A stretch of 64,000 bases of DNA. Origin: Pomphorhynchus laevis (lineage: Eukaryota; Acanthocephala; Palaeacanthocephala; Echinorhynchida; Pomphorhynchidae). The position numbers were made by a program, and so were the translations under genes. Within the stretch, counting starts at the first letter, position 1; each line of letters begins with the position of its first letter. Positions 42,158-52,665 of the stretch are shown here, one piece after another. The notes beneath the pieces are model-generated. The model ran no database searches. It was not told the DNA's origin and saw only the letters and a program-made list of their open reading frames with translations. The stretch lies in assembly GCA_012934845.2 (NCBI GenBank), contig WNNJ02001796.1, positions 62,001 to 126,000 on the forward strand. Direction: 5' to 3'.

Positions 42158-42217
42158 TGCTAATGATGTATTTCCTCTGAAATAACTATCTAGTATCTTA
42201 TTCTAATGCAAAGTATA

Positions 42218-42532
42218 TTATTTATTATTCATCCATAAAAATTTGCCACTTAAGAGTTTAAATTTATTCTTTATATTATTGTGTTGATTTATATATTTTA
42301 CTATTTTCTGCTTGATGTTATTTTTATAGTAACCTAGTTTAAAATATGTATCTATTAAATTATTTAAATGATTTTTAAGAAAGCCAATATCATTACATAT
42401 TGTTGCAATTCTTAAAATTTCATTATTTATGCATGAATGCTCATGCAAAAATATGTTTCTTGTAAATTTAAATATGTCATCTTTACGATATAAATTAATA
42501 GTAGTTTTAGTTAATGTTAATTTAATGTTCAT
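42218..42532 (-). CDS. PLE C-terminal reading frame (RT thumb region)
   Basis: 104 residues; nine fewer than the 24.8 kb copy because of a 27-base in-frame loss after EHSCI. It starts two bases after the stop of the RT frame, and continues what the RT fold needs at its end. Confidence 0.65.
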   Translation of the reverse strand: MNIKLTLTKTTINLYRKDDIFKFTRNIFLHEHSCINNEILRIATICNDIGFLKNHLNNLIDTYFKLGYYKNNIKQKIVKYINQHNNIKNKFKLLSGKFLWMNNK

Positions 42533-42534
42533 AT

Positions 42535-44472
42535 CTAGATATACACCTTCTTTATCATTAATATTGGTTTTGTTAAGAATAAGGCTTTCTGGATAAATGT
42601 GCTCACTAATTGAATAAAATTATTAGAATTAAATACACATATATCATCAATGTATCGAAACATATATTTCATATATTTATATTGTTTAGATTTAGTTTTT
42701 ACACAGTTATGAACAAATTCATATTCTATAAAGCTTAAAAACAAGTCAGCTATAATTGGGCTACTATTACCACCCATTGGAACACCTTTTACTTGTCTAA
42801 ATATAGATGTCCCTACTTTTAAATAATTTTGATTTATCAAAATATTTAAGGATTCTATTAATTCAATTTTATCCATATATTTATATTTATTTGATGGTTT
42901 AATTTTTGTTAGATAGACGTTATAATTATTATAACATATATATGTATATCTTTTTCCGAATATAAGATTAATTAATTTTACTAACGCTTCTTTAATATCT
43001 ACTAAATCTAGATTTGTATAAAGCGTACTAAAATCGTATGTATTTATATTTTGAAAATTTATTCCTTTTGTCTGTTCTAAAAATTCTTTTGTAGAATTAA
43101 TACTGAAATAGTGTTTTATACCAGTATTAATTTCGATTACCTTGCAATATTTTTTAAAATGTGCTTTAATTACTTTAAGCATTTTATTCATATAAACAGA
43201 AAGTGGTTTTAATGTACATTTAAACGCACTACATATGAACCTAGGTTTTATTGGATTTTTATGTAATTTTGGATTCCAATATAATATAGGTATAGTTTTA
43301 TTATCTAATTCAACCTTTATACCCTTTTTATCCATTATAGAACAGTGACTTGTAATAATTGATTCTAAACTCAACTCACTACGTTCATATGCTGGATTTA
43401 CATTTAAATCATTAGAATTAACCTCTTTCATTAGTATATCATAATAAAGCTTTTTGCATATGAAGACAAAGTTATTACTAGCTTTATCAATAGTTGTTAT
43501 TATATAGTTATCCTTTAATTTAGTAAGTTCTTTATACATATCTTTATTAATTTTATCTTTCCTTTTATAATTGTTTGTTATTTTCATTTTATTTTTAATT
43601 TTATCAAATATATAATCTTTCCAAATTTTTATCTTAGATATATTCGAGCTTTCACTATTAATCAGCTTACTAAAGTAATCATTTAAGTTATTATATAACG
43701 AACTGTATATTTTATTTTTGTCGTTGTTGTTATTTAATCTATATTTATACCCTTTCGATAGCAGCTTTCTTAATTCACAATTTTCAATTAATTCTAGATT
43801 ATGGGTACATATATGTTCATTTATTTTATCAAAACTAAGACTTTTACAATTGCATTCTGTTTCCATTATGTTTCTAATATTATCGTTACATATTGATTTT
43901 AATTCTTTATTATAATTACAAATTTTTCGTCCTAATGGTGGTAGGAGTTTATACCTTATTTTAGGAATATATTTACTTAAATCTGACCCTATTATTTCTT
44001 TACTTTTAGAATTATTTAAAAGTCCGGCTATATTTATGTTATCTATACATTTATTAATGAAGTTTATGGTTAATGTATATTTTCTATTGTTATTATTTAC
44101 ATTTATTGTACGATTATAGTATTTTGTATTACAATAACTGTCTATTATACAACTTAGCATATCATAGTCGTTAATTAATTTTTGATTTATTGAACATATG
44201 ATATCTTTAGAAAAACTTCTTATATTTACATAAAGATCTTTTAGCTTATTATCACTTAAAAGTTGTTTTAATATTTCTAATTGTTCATTTATATACATAT
44301 CTTTTTTAATATTTTTAACTCTATTTTTCCTATTCCTTTTATCACCATGACTTCTTGGTTTGCGTTTAACCGGATTATTATAATATAGTTGTTTATTATG
44401 TATTATACTACTTCTGCCAATTCCTTGTACCACGTCATTTAATCCTAATGGGTACATGGAATTAAGTACCAA
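42535..44472 (-). CDS. PLE RT protein, nuclease truncated
   Basis: 645 residues, one open frame. It begins in the last part of the GIY-YIG domain, so the first Met is not the native start. A long Lys/Asn-rich linker is followed by IDKASNNFVFICKKLY, YWNPKLHKNPIKPRFI, YDFSTLYTNLDL (motif A), VKGVPMGGNSSPIIADLF (motif B) and MFRYIDDICVF (motif C). All RT catalytic residues are present. This copy supplies the motifs that are cut off in the 5.9 kb copy. Confidence 0.85.
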   Translation of the reverse strand: MVLNSMYPLGLNDVVQGIGRSSIIHNKQLYYNNPVKRKPRSHGDKRNRKNRVKNIKKDMYINEQLEILKQLLSDNKLKDLYVNIRSFSKDIICSINQKLINDYDMLSCIIDSYCNTKYYNRTINVNNNNRKYTLTINFINKCIDNINIAGLLNNSKSKEIIGSDLSKYIPKIRYKLLPPLGRKICNYNKELKSICNDNIRNIMETECNCKSLSFDKINEHICTHNLELIENCELRKLLSKGYKYRLNNNNDKNKIYSSLYNNLNDYFSKLINSESSNISKIKIWKDYIFDKIKNKMKITNNYKRKDKINKDMYKELTKLKDNYIITTIDKASNNFVFICKKLYYDILMKEVNSNDLNVNPAYERSELSLESIITSHCSIMDKKGIKVELDNKTIPILYWNPKLHKNPIKPRFICSAFKCTLKPLSVYMNKMLKVIKAHFKKYCKVIEINTGIKHYFSINSTKEFLEQTKGINFQNINTYDFSTLYTNLDLVDIKEALVKLINLIFGKRYTYICYNNYNVYLTKIKPSNKYKYMDKIELIESLNILINQNYLKVGTSIFRQVKGVPMGGNSSPIIADLFLSFIEYEFVHNCVKTKSKQYKYMKYMFRYIDDICVFNSNNFIQLVSTFIQKALFLTKPILMIKKVYI

Positions 44473-44489
44473 TTCATAATTACATGAAA

Positions 44490-44842
44490 TATTTAGTTTT
44501 ATTCTAATGTATTATTCGGATCAAATGTCATAAGAGGAAATACGTTATTAGCGCGTATTTGGCCCCGTTGCTTGGTCGAGAAATAAGGGATGAACCCAGG
44601 TAGCATTGCTCCTGATGACCTCTAATTATTATTCTGATACATAAGAATATTATTAGTCAATTCATAAAAATGACGTTTATTTTAAATTTCAATTTTTTAT
44701 TTTAATTTGATTTAAATTATAGAAAATCTAAAAACAATTATTAATTTTATTATTTAATTATTAAATTTTGATTTAGCATTATTATGTTTTGTTTATTTTA
44801 TAATTATATTAAATACGTAAATTCAGTTAGCTGATTTGATTC
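44490..44842 (+). mobile_element. PLE 3' end with decayed pseudoknot
   Basis: Starts near GTATTATTCGGATC; GGCCCC is present but its partner strand is changed; the 3' UTR runs to CAGTTAGCTGATTTGATT at 44,841. Confidence 0.65.
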
Positions 44843-44997
44843 CACTCATCCTAAACCCGGACAAGTCCAAAATAATGTGGATCCTCCCCCCGTCAACCTT
44901 ATATATCTCCTCCTGTATATTTTGCCTAATTAATCATCCCCATAGTCAGCAATCTCACTTTCTTGGATTCCATATCGATGACCGCATTTCCCTTAAT
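44843..44997 (+). mobile_element. LINE-A scrap with the same PLE junction as at 28,060
   Basis: RT motif D region (LNPDKSKIMWILP codons) through motif E. About 95% alike to 28,062-28,205, including the point where the PLE ends and LINE begins. It is followed by an AATCAAATCAG-TTAG-CTGATTTGATT palindrome. Confidence 0.7.
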
Positions 44998-45099
44998 CAA
45001 ATCAGTTAGCTGATTTGATTTTAAAAACGTTCGTTATAAACTGAAATCTTTTGATTCTCTAAAAGCAAGTTTTTTTTAAGTTTTGTTTTATTTTAACTT

Positions 45100-46110
45100 A
45101 ATTTCCTGGTTACGTGAACGCCTTGGCATTTATTCAAGTACCTCTAGACGACAATGTGGATAAGCTGCGCAGTAGACAAGCTAATCTTTCGAAATTCATT
45201 AATGCCCGAACCAGAGAAACCCTTATAATGGAATCAGACTCCTTTAATGCGTCAAGACTTTTCGCAGTATCGTGCCCACACGCATGTTCGTGGTTGTAGG
45301 CAGTACCCAACAAGATAACTGGTATGTGCTTTGCCCCAAATGAATTCTGTGCTTTACTACGTCTTTGGTTAGGCTTGCCATTTCACTGTGATGATTACCG
45401 ATGTAGACGTTGCCTAAGACCTGCAGATAAGTACGGTTACCACGCTTTAACTTGTCAATTCGGTGGATTTCCTGGCATTCGGCATGACGGTATTTGGGAC
45501 ATCATATTCCAAGCTGCTACCTCTGCTGGTATGAGAGTAGCCCGCGAAGTACATCATCTTATCAAAGAAACTTACGCGAAAGGCCAGCGGACATTCTTTT
45601 TTTATGGCGATCCCCCACAAGCTGTAGATTTTGCGGTGACGAATCCACAACAAAATTAAGTCGTCAAAATGGCAGCACGCATCCCCGCATATGCAGCTAA
45701 CAAATATGCGGTATCCGTTAAAGATAGGAAATATATGCGCAATATGGAGGACAGCGGTTATAGCTTTGCGGCAGCAGTGATTGAAATCTACGGAGGGTGG
45801 AACAGCACTGGAGAAAAACTGATTCGGAATATATCCCGGTCCATGTCACTGCGAAACAGTGTTCCATACTCCAAGGCGGTATCACAGTTGTTTCAGCGAG
45901 CTTCAATATCCCTCATGCGAGATAACGCGAAAGCAATACTTAAGAGCTTGGACGATATTGAGCGACCTCTTCTGGAGAAGGAATTGGGACATGTGATGAT
46001 CCAGAAATGCGATTTTTCTCTAACGACGAACCTGTGCTCATTATATCTAACGACTCTACTGATCTATCAGGCAGGACGAGTTCTGTTGGAGTTATGCCTA
46101 TTCATTCCTT
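45100..46110 (+). pseudogene. Retroelement C-terminal zinc/nuclease-like module
   Basis: One frame with two internal stops (near 45,298 and 45,658). In order: LRSRQANLSKF, CPHACSWL, EFCALLRLWLGLPF, CRRC...HALTCQFGGFPGIRHD (a Cys/His cluster), DPPQAVDFAVTNP (D...DFAVTN, compare DICVFN at 10.3 kb), KYMRNMEDSGYSFAAAVIEIYGGW, and RASISLMRDNAKAIL. This arrangement (Cys-Cys-His-Cys cluster, then a D..(E/D)xK-like core) is the shared tail of several RT elements. No RT is present. Its 3' end grades into the calreticulin copy. Confidence 0.65.
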
Positions 46111-46359
46111 AGTGCCTCCAGCCTGCGACGATACGATTTTCCCGTTAATCAAACGGCTTAATCTAATTGAAATGCCTTCATCTAGTCTGATATATGATGA
46201 TCAAGAACAACATCTAGAGTCGATACAGACTTGTCAGAGAAATGATAATTGCATTGGAGCTGGGCCGTGCAGACGACACTCTTGCGAACGCATTCGATCT
46301 CCGGCGAGCTATGGCTTCCCTACTTCAATTAGAAGTCCGGATTTGACGAGTGGGCTGGT

Positions 46360-47581
46360 CTATTTCAAAGATTCATTCGATGGCGATGGTCCGCTGAAAG
46401 AATGGGTTATCCCTTCAAAGCCGGACAAGCCACAAGGCAAATTTGTAGTTGCCACAAAGAAGTAGTCCAATGAATCAAAGTCTATCGGACTGTAAACAAC
46501 TAAAAATGCCCGTTTTTATTGGATGTCTAAACGGTTTGCGACTCATGCCAGCACTGAGGATCACGATCTCATCGTACAATTTCTGGTGGAATTCAAACAG
46601 GATATTGATTGTGGATGCGGTTACGTGAAGCTTTTCAGTTCAGGAACGAGCCAGGGAATGCTTACAGACTCTACACCATATTACATCATGTTTGGTCCCG
46701 ATAGGTCTTCAGAAGCGAATCGTGCACGTTATCATAAATCACAATGGCATAAACTATAATTGTAAATCGAGCCCTATGTGCAAGGACGACGTGTTCACGC
46801 ACGTTTACACGTTGCATCTCTATGCGTCTAATCGGTCATACGAAGTAAGGATCGACAACGAGTCCGTTCAAGCGGGGAATTTAACTGACGACTGGTCAAT
46901 TTTGCAACCCCGCGAAATCGCTACCCGTCTGATGCCAAGCCGTCGGATTGGGATGACTGAGAGCGGATTGCTAATCCCAACGACAAAATTCCTGATAATT
47001 GGGAACTGCCTGAACTCATAGAGGACATTGAAGCAGCAAATCCAGATGATTGGGACGATGAAGCCGACGGTGACTGGTCCACCCCAATGAAAACGAACCA
47101 AGCATACATGGGCAAATGGGTGCCGCGTACTATTGATAATCCCGACTACAGGGGACCCTGGATTGCAAAACAAATTCCCAACCCGGAGTATGTCGGGGAT
47201 CATACGACAGGAATATTTAAGGACATTGGTTTAATTGGGATCGACGTGTGGCAAGTCAAGTCAGGCACGATTTTTGGTGAGTTCCTGATCACTGATGATG
47301 TTGATTTTGCGAGACAGGCGGCGGACGCCATAGTTGAGACGTCAAAGAAGGAGCGAACGGTCAAGAAAAAGATCGACGACAAAGAAATGGAAAAAATGCA
47401 TGCGTCGGGAAAGTCCACAGATGATAAGATTTCGGATGACGGCGATGACAAAGACTTTGAGGATATGAGTGATGTGGACACCATGAATGTCGTTGATTCC
47501 TGACACGGCAGTTTTACAAAGGCGTCGAACCACGACGAGCATACGGGATCCTCAAGTGTGCATACAAGCGAAGAGCTCTAA
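46360..47581 (+). pseudogene. Calreticulin, intronless broken retrocopy
   Basis: Calreticulin is an ER calcium-binding lectin chaperone. Recognised in order: VYFKDSFDGDG and PSKPDKPQGKF (N-domain start), ARFYWMSKRF, DIDCGCGYVKLF, YYIMFGPD, VHVIINHNG, CKDDVFTHVYTL, EVRIDNESVQAG, DDWSILQP (N-domain end), IPDNWELPELI and ANPDDWDDEADGDW (P-domain repeats), GKWVPRTIDNPDYRGPW, IGLIGIDVWQVKSGTIFGEFLITDD (split here: ...VKSGTIF..., C-domain start), and an acidic tail. No introns. A stop near 46,463, further stops near 46,490, and frame changes near 46,715 and 46,921 break it. A TGA at 47,501 precedes 25 more in-frame codons that end Ser-Glu-Glu-Leu, similar to an ER retrieval signal. Confidence 0.9.
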
Positions 47582-47827
47582 TTTTAATGTCAAAAGATTG
47601 TACTATGATTTGTATATTTAACTAAATTATATTAATTAAATTATAATTAATATAATTATAATTTAATTATATTTATGTCATTTTCTAGTTTGTTAAATAA
47701 AAGTTTATTAATAAAATATTTTAAATTTTTATCAAATTACGAATGCATGCAAATTGTAAAATGTTAAGACTGTATCACTGATAATATTTTCTTAATTTTG
47801 ATTTTGAAAACGTTCGTTATAAACTGA

Positions 47828-48239
47828 GCGAGTAGTTACTCTCGGCAAAATAGTGTCATATATTCAACATACGCCTTGCACGAATCTTGTTTAATAAAGC
47901 AAAGAATTTATATATCTGTTTTTAAAGATATTAAGTTAATATACGAAATTAAAACGCTATAGGTAAAACCTGCATGTAAACACCTTAAAGTATATATGTG
48001 CGACATCTAAGTAATTATCATCCAGGTTCGCTTCGAAGCCAATTTTTTCTGATTTCATTAAGAATTTTCTCTTTCTCAATTATCAAATCGTCAAATGTTA
48101 TATCAGCTTTATGGGCAAGCAGAGATACACTGACATTAATAACACCCAAAAGAAATATAACAAAACAGTTTCAAAACTGTTCGATAATAACAAAAATAAC
48201 ATTCAAGGAATCCCGCAAATGTGCCCATTCATTTGATGT
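47828..48239. other. AT-rich sequence, no gene seen
   Basis: A frame of 93 residues at 47998-48279 is open but shows no recognisable motif and overlaps PLE tail sequence at its end; I do not support it as a gene. Confidence 0.4.
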
Positions 48240-48530
48240 AAATTATTTAATTATAAAATACGTAGATTTAGTTAGCTGATATATTTGAAAACATTTACGA
48301 GTAATTTTATTATTAAAGTCACTTTATTGACTTTTATTTTAAATTGTATCGATATAAAATACAATAAATGGATAATAGACAATAACACGTAATTAGCATG
48401 TATTTGGCCCCACTGCTATGTTGGGTTCAGGGATAGCGGCTGATATGACATAATACAATATGCTTTGTATTAGAATAAGATACATTCGATAATCAAATTT
48501 AATCAGAGGAAATACATCGTTAGCATGTGT
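48240..48530 (+). mobile_element. Scrambled PLE 3' pieces
   Basis: ATACGTAGATTTAGTTAGCTGAT (tail), a 3' UTR part, then GGCCCC-ACTGCTATGTTGGG without its partner strands, then AATACATCGTTAGCATGTGT. Order and orientation are disturbed. Confidence 0.5.
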
Positions 48531-50170
48531 ATTATTCTAAATAAATCTTATTTAGAATCTAAATAAGTCATTTTTAATTCATACGACCAAAAATAGTTAC
48601 CTAAGAACAGTTTAGAAGCAGCTTGTCCTTATATATTGAACTTTTATGTGTATATATCGCTTATCTGGAAAGTTAACAATTATAATTTAAAAATTAAAAT
48701 ATTTTATTTGAGCAAATTAGCAGTAAATAAATAATGTAATTATTTATTTAGAATAAATATAATTTAAGATTAAATAAAATATTTAATTAATTTCGTAAAA
48801 CTCATTTTCTATTTTCAAACTCATTGACATTTTCAATAAATTTGCTATTGATAAATTAATAAATTAATGAATTATAAATTGATGAGAAGCACTTAACCCA
48901 TAATATTCTATTTTGATTAGATAGTTTTACTTTAACAAATAATTTTTTTTTGAAAAAGTTCAATATTTCGATAGCTTCTTTAATTTTATTGTAATCCTGG
49001 TGATTATTAAAATAACCAAACAATGGATAAAGCTAAAATTCGGTACAACTCTGAAATAATTTTAATCTTCTAAAATCTGATGAACACTAAATATCATTTG
49101 CTAATTGCAAGTCTTGGAATGAGTGACACCAACTTACCATAATGGAATATTCAGTATTATAATATGCGTAAATGTATCAATATTCTATTCAATACATAAA
49201 CTTGGTCCACTTTATATTTATTTTTATTGATGTAAAATATTCAACGTATTAATACGAGATATGTTGATCAGATCTGAATAATTTATATAATCAACAGATT
49301 CCACATTAATACACTGAATATTCTATTGTTATACTAGCATGTAACAGTAAATTAACTATTTAAAAATATTGGTATAATACTTAAAATGCTATCAATATTC
49401 AAATATTAAATAAATATTAAATATAAAAAACACTGAACCCATAATCTTCTTTAATTTTCGATTAGATAGTTTTACTGGAACAAAGAATAAAGTAATTTAC
49501 CCATAAATAATAGAAAAATAATAAATATTTTTTTTATAAAAAATAATTTTAATCCTGACGATATCAGGATCTATCGAAATATTGAAACTATATTGTAAAA
49601 GTATATAAATTTATAAATTCATAAATTAACATACAATCTTTATTTTAAAATATTTTATAAGTTTAGAGTAAAAATTAAAGTATTTCGCTTAGCAAATTAA
49701 GTAAGTATTTTTTTGCATTGTTTTTAACAATGCGATAAATTGTATTGTATATTGTACATTGTATATTGTACATTGTATTTACATTTTAAAATTTCTTGAT
49801 ATGCAAAATATCGAAGTAGATGACCGATAGCCCAATAAAATTATTATTTTTCCATATTGAGCAGCCAAATAGCTATCGTTTAATTTGATTAAACGATAAT
49901 CAATTTAATTGATTTATGAGATTTATTTCTATAGTTTATAAGCCTGATTTTTACATTATCGTTTTCTAGAGCAAAATGCGCTTATTTTATACCTTTTAAA
50001 CTCATACTGTTTAAAAACAACATTTAAGGTGATACATCATTACATCGATCGTACACGTCATCATCACCAATAAGACGAAGTTCATCAATAGTATTTAATG
50101 AAAGGTAAACATTTGATATTTATATTCTACTTTGCTATAGTTTAAGTTGAAATAGTTTAAATTTAAAATT
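48531..50170. other. AT-rich region without gene
   Basis: About 1.6 kb of A/T-rich sequence. A degenerate repeat appears twice (GCACTTAACCCATAATATTC near 48,890 and CACTGAACCCATAATCTTC near 49,430, each followed by TTTTGATTAGATAGTTTTACT-like sequence). No reading frame of interest. Confidence 0.45.
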
Positions 50171-50243
50171 ATATATAGTTTTGGAGAACGTTTGTCTTCT
50201 TCGTAGAGATATGTCATTCCTTTAGGAGGGATGGTTGCTACCA

Positions 50244-50665
50244 CTAGCCTACCATGTTCTTGCCTTTTGGAGCCGTCGCTAGAATGCTGACAGCATTTCC
50301 ACGTTTGATGACGATGCTAACGTTTCGGATAAGGTATGAAGTAGCACGTGAATCCCCGGTAACGTGCTTCAATCTTTTTACTATCTCCTTAACAAGAGCC
50401 AAAGTGGAAGAGTCCAGGGATCCATAAGACTCTACTCCGAAAGGGCAAAATATGTGGGACATAGTCAAGTCGGCATATTTTAGCCGTTGCAGCTCTTCGG
50501 CATATGAAGCTGTTTCGCCCGCTTCTCTGGTATTCCTAACATTGCTGACTGCGAGGGTGTCCACGCAGGTGGCATCCCACATCAAACATTTCCCTTCGCG
50601 CCAAGGGAAAATGGTGACTCCATCAGGATGTTGACCGTCCGATCTGCATACATTGGATGGATCTA
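50244..50665 (-). pseudogene. PD-(D/E)XK-like retroelement module
   Basis: The minus-strand translation reads RSDGQHPDGVTIFPWREGK, then CLMWDATCVDTLA, and on through AEELQRLKYADL, FCPFGVESYGSLD, LKHVTGDSRATSYLIRNVSI and RGNAVSILATAP. PDG...W..GK.L.WD.TC is the PD-(D/E)XK-like signature in a tail domain common on invertebrate RT elements; family knowledge, fold inferred. No stops until 50,244. A short 3' UTR with AGAAGACAAACGTTCTCC follows, also seen at 1.4 kb. Confidence 0.7.
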
Positions 50666-50764
50666 GAATGTTTGGGGCTTTGGGGGTGTTGAGGACTTTC
50701 TCCTATAGTTTTACGTAACATTAATTTACAAATTTTGATATAATCTTTCAATCCAACTTGAATT

Positions 50765-50952
50765 GAAAGATTCAAGTTGTGAGAGGTTGCGGATGAATTT
50801 GTTTGCACAAGATCCACATTGGCAGTCTTCTTTAGACTTATTGTTGTTGCAGGCGATTGTTGTTCAGACGCTGCAGTTGTGTGTCGAACACTTTACTTGC
50901 AGTTGAGCATAGTTGATGTCGGTCGTAGTTGTTTTCTTACGTCCTCCCATTA
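50765..50952 (-). mobile_element. LINE-A ORF1 N-terminal fragment
   Basis: Matches 35,270-35,432: the codons for MGGRKKTT, CSVWTT and the second Cys pair region are readable on the minus strand. Only the first 60 codons or so remain; the right side lacks the minisatellite. Confidence 0.7.
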
Positions 50953-52409
50953 ACAACCTTGACTGTTAAGCTTTTAAGCTGCAACTGATTGAATTGATTG
51001 TGTATTTTATCTCCTTAATATCTCCTTAATTATCTCCTTAATTATCTCCCTGATTATCTGAGAATATTTATTTTGCCACTGTAGCCTTTCGGCGTGCGAG
51101 CGAAAAACGAAAATTACATTTTTTTACTCAAATAATAAAATAACATGAAAGCATTCATGAAATCAAAAGTCATTTGCTATGATTTGAATTACCGGTCACT
51201 TGTTCGATGGCGAGGCTTAACTAGCGCATTGAGATTGTTTGGTTTTAGTCAAGGGTGTTGGTAAGGCCAGTAGTAAACCAATCGATTTGTTTAATTGACA
51301 ATTTGGAAAAGACATGGCAATGAAACAGATGCGAAATGGGTTGACATTGAATGTGATAATAATAATTTTAACGATCGTGACATGGGATACGGATTATTCA
51401 AAATTTGTCCTGATACCCGTATATATGGGTGCGGACAATAAGTGATATTTTCTTTGCATGAGGTTTATTTCATAGTGATTTTAAAGTATTTGAAGATGAT
51501 GATATATCAAGACTGCAAAGAGTTTAGTAGTAAATTGTTCAGTGTTAGAATACGGATGTTTCAGAGAGGCGAAAATGCTGTCGATAGTCTACTCATATGT
51601 GTTTAATCAATGGGATTTCTGTAATATGCATGAAATGGATTTTGGACAATAGAATAAACAAGCACCTTTATTGGTTAAGCGCTACTTACATGCATCTAAT
51701 TGCTTAAAGTTAATACTTGAAAGGTCTGACCATATTACAGCATGGGCGTAAGTTATCATGGACTTTAGCATAGCATTAAAAAATCGAAGGGAAACGTGAA
51801 GGATAATTGCATTGAGATTAGTTGGTTTGGGTTAGGGGTGTCGGTAGGATCAGTAGTTAGCGAATTGATTTGTCTGAGTGACAATTTAGAAAGAAAAGGA
51901 CTATAAAATAGATTGGAAATGTGTGAACATCAAATGTGAAATATATTATTTTGATTATTTTATTATTCGGATGTGCGAGCAAACTCACCGATATATATGT
52001 CGTATTGAATAAAATAATTTTATTGAAAAGAAAATCAGTAAAAGATAATTGGCTTCTAATTAGTAAAAATTACAGGTAATAAGAGGTTTCGCTGATCCCA
52101 AGTTAGACACTGCAAATTTTACAGGGTGCAATGTTCGAATAAACCCCTATTAAACATTTAATAGAGGTTTAACCCCATTTATTAAAACATTTAATAAATG
52201 TTTTAAATTAATTTTTCCAAAAATGTTTTTTTTTCTGAGAACAATAAAATCATTTTTGAATTTTCGCAAATGCGATTGGCCTCTTCAGTACTTTTTGGAG
52301 AGGCCAATATCCATATGTTCAAATAATAATTTACGGTAAACAGCATCGCAGATGACATAAAGGAATTCCTAGCGAATAAAAATTTAATTTATCTGCGATA
52401 TTTCGATAA
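50953..52409. other. Unassigned region with a degenerate direct repeat
   Basis: 51,222-51,355 and 51,805-51,945 share GCATTGAGATT-GTTTGGTTT and the following 110 bases at roughly 70% by eye. Less A/T-biased than its neighbours. The longest frames are short and show no motif. Possibly an old element of unknown type. Confidence 0.4.
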
Positions 52410-52578
52410 CACTATATTGACGATACACATAATGGTCCTCCATAAGATTGAAATGAGTCATTGAAATCGTCTTGTTGATAGTCTCAACAAAATGAAATTC
52501 AACCGACTACCAACAAGACGATTTCAATGACTCATTTCAATCTGATGGAGGACCATTATGTGTATCGTCAATATAGTG
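52410..52578. repeat. 68-bp inverted repeat with short spacer
   Basis: Arms 52,410-52,477 and 52,511-52,578 are complementary with one mismatch by eye, separated by 33 bases. The arms begin CACTATATTGACGATACAC. The structure can fold as a long hairpin, or be the joined ends of an element. Confidence 0.9.
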
Positions 52579-52665
52579 CATGCTGAGGGACGAAACAACG
52601 ATGATACAGAGACGTCCACTGATGAGTCCCGCTCTGTGGAGTTGTCTGGACAGCATGCTTTCTGT
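52570..52665 (+). ncRNA. Hammerhead-like ribozyme relic
   Basis: GGGACGAAAC at 52,587-52,596 and GTCCACTGATGAGTCCC at 52,614-52,630 together hold the hammerhead core (CTGATGA, GAAA) with matching stem II strands (GTCCC/GGGAC). GTC-TGGAC at 52,644-52,651 can pair with GTCCA as stem I next to a GTC cleavage triplet. The order is permuted and the GAAA half expected between CTGATGA and GTC is missing there, so this looks like a rearranged relic rather than a working ribozyme. Confidence 0.4.

Larger units (their letters stand above)
41856..44468 (-). mobile_element. PLE, second-best copy, 5'-truncated in the nuclease
   Basis: It holds everything from the end of the GIY-YIG domain (LNSMYPLGLNDV) through RT, the C-terminal frame, pseudoknot and 3' UTR. 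About 97% alike by eye to the 5.9-8.0 kb copy where both exist, so the family was active not long ago. It lies within the region after host exon 4. Confidence 0.85.
45014..47827 (+). repeat. 31-bp direct repeat flanking the module plus calreticulin block
   Basis: TTTGATTTT-A/G-AAAACGTTCG followed by TTATAAACTGA occurs at 45,014-45,044 and 47,797-47,827 with one difference. Nothing outside these limits matches. The block between holds the retroelement module, the calreticulin copy and an A/T-rich tail. Confidence 0.8.

Noticed and set aside
47998-48279. A 93-residue frame in A/T-rich DNA
   Set aside because: No recognisable motif, composition follows local A/T bias, and its end runs into PLE tail sequence.
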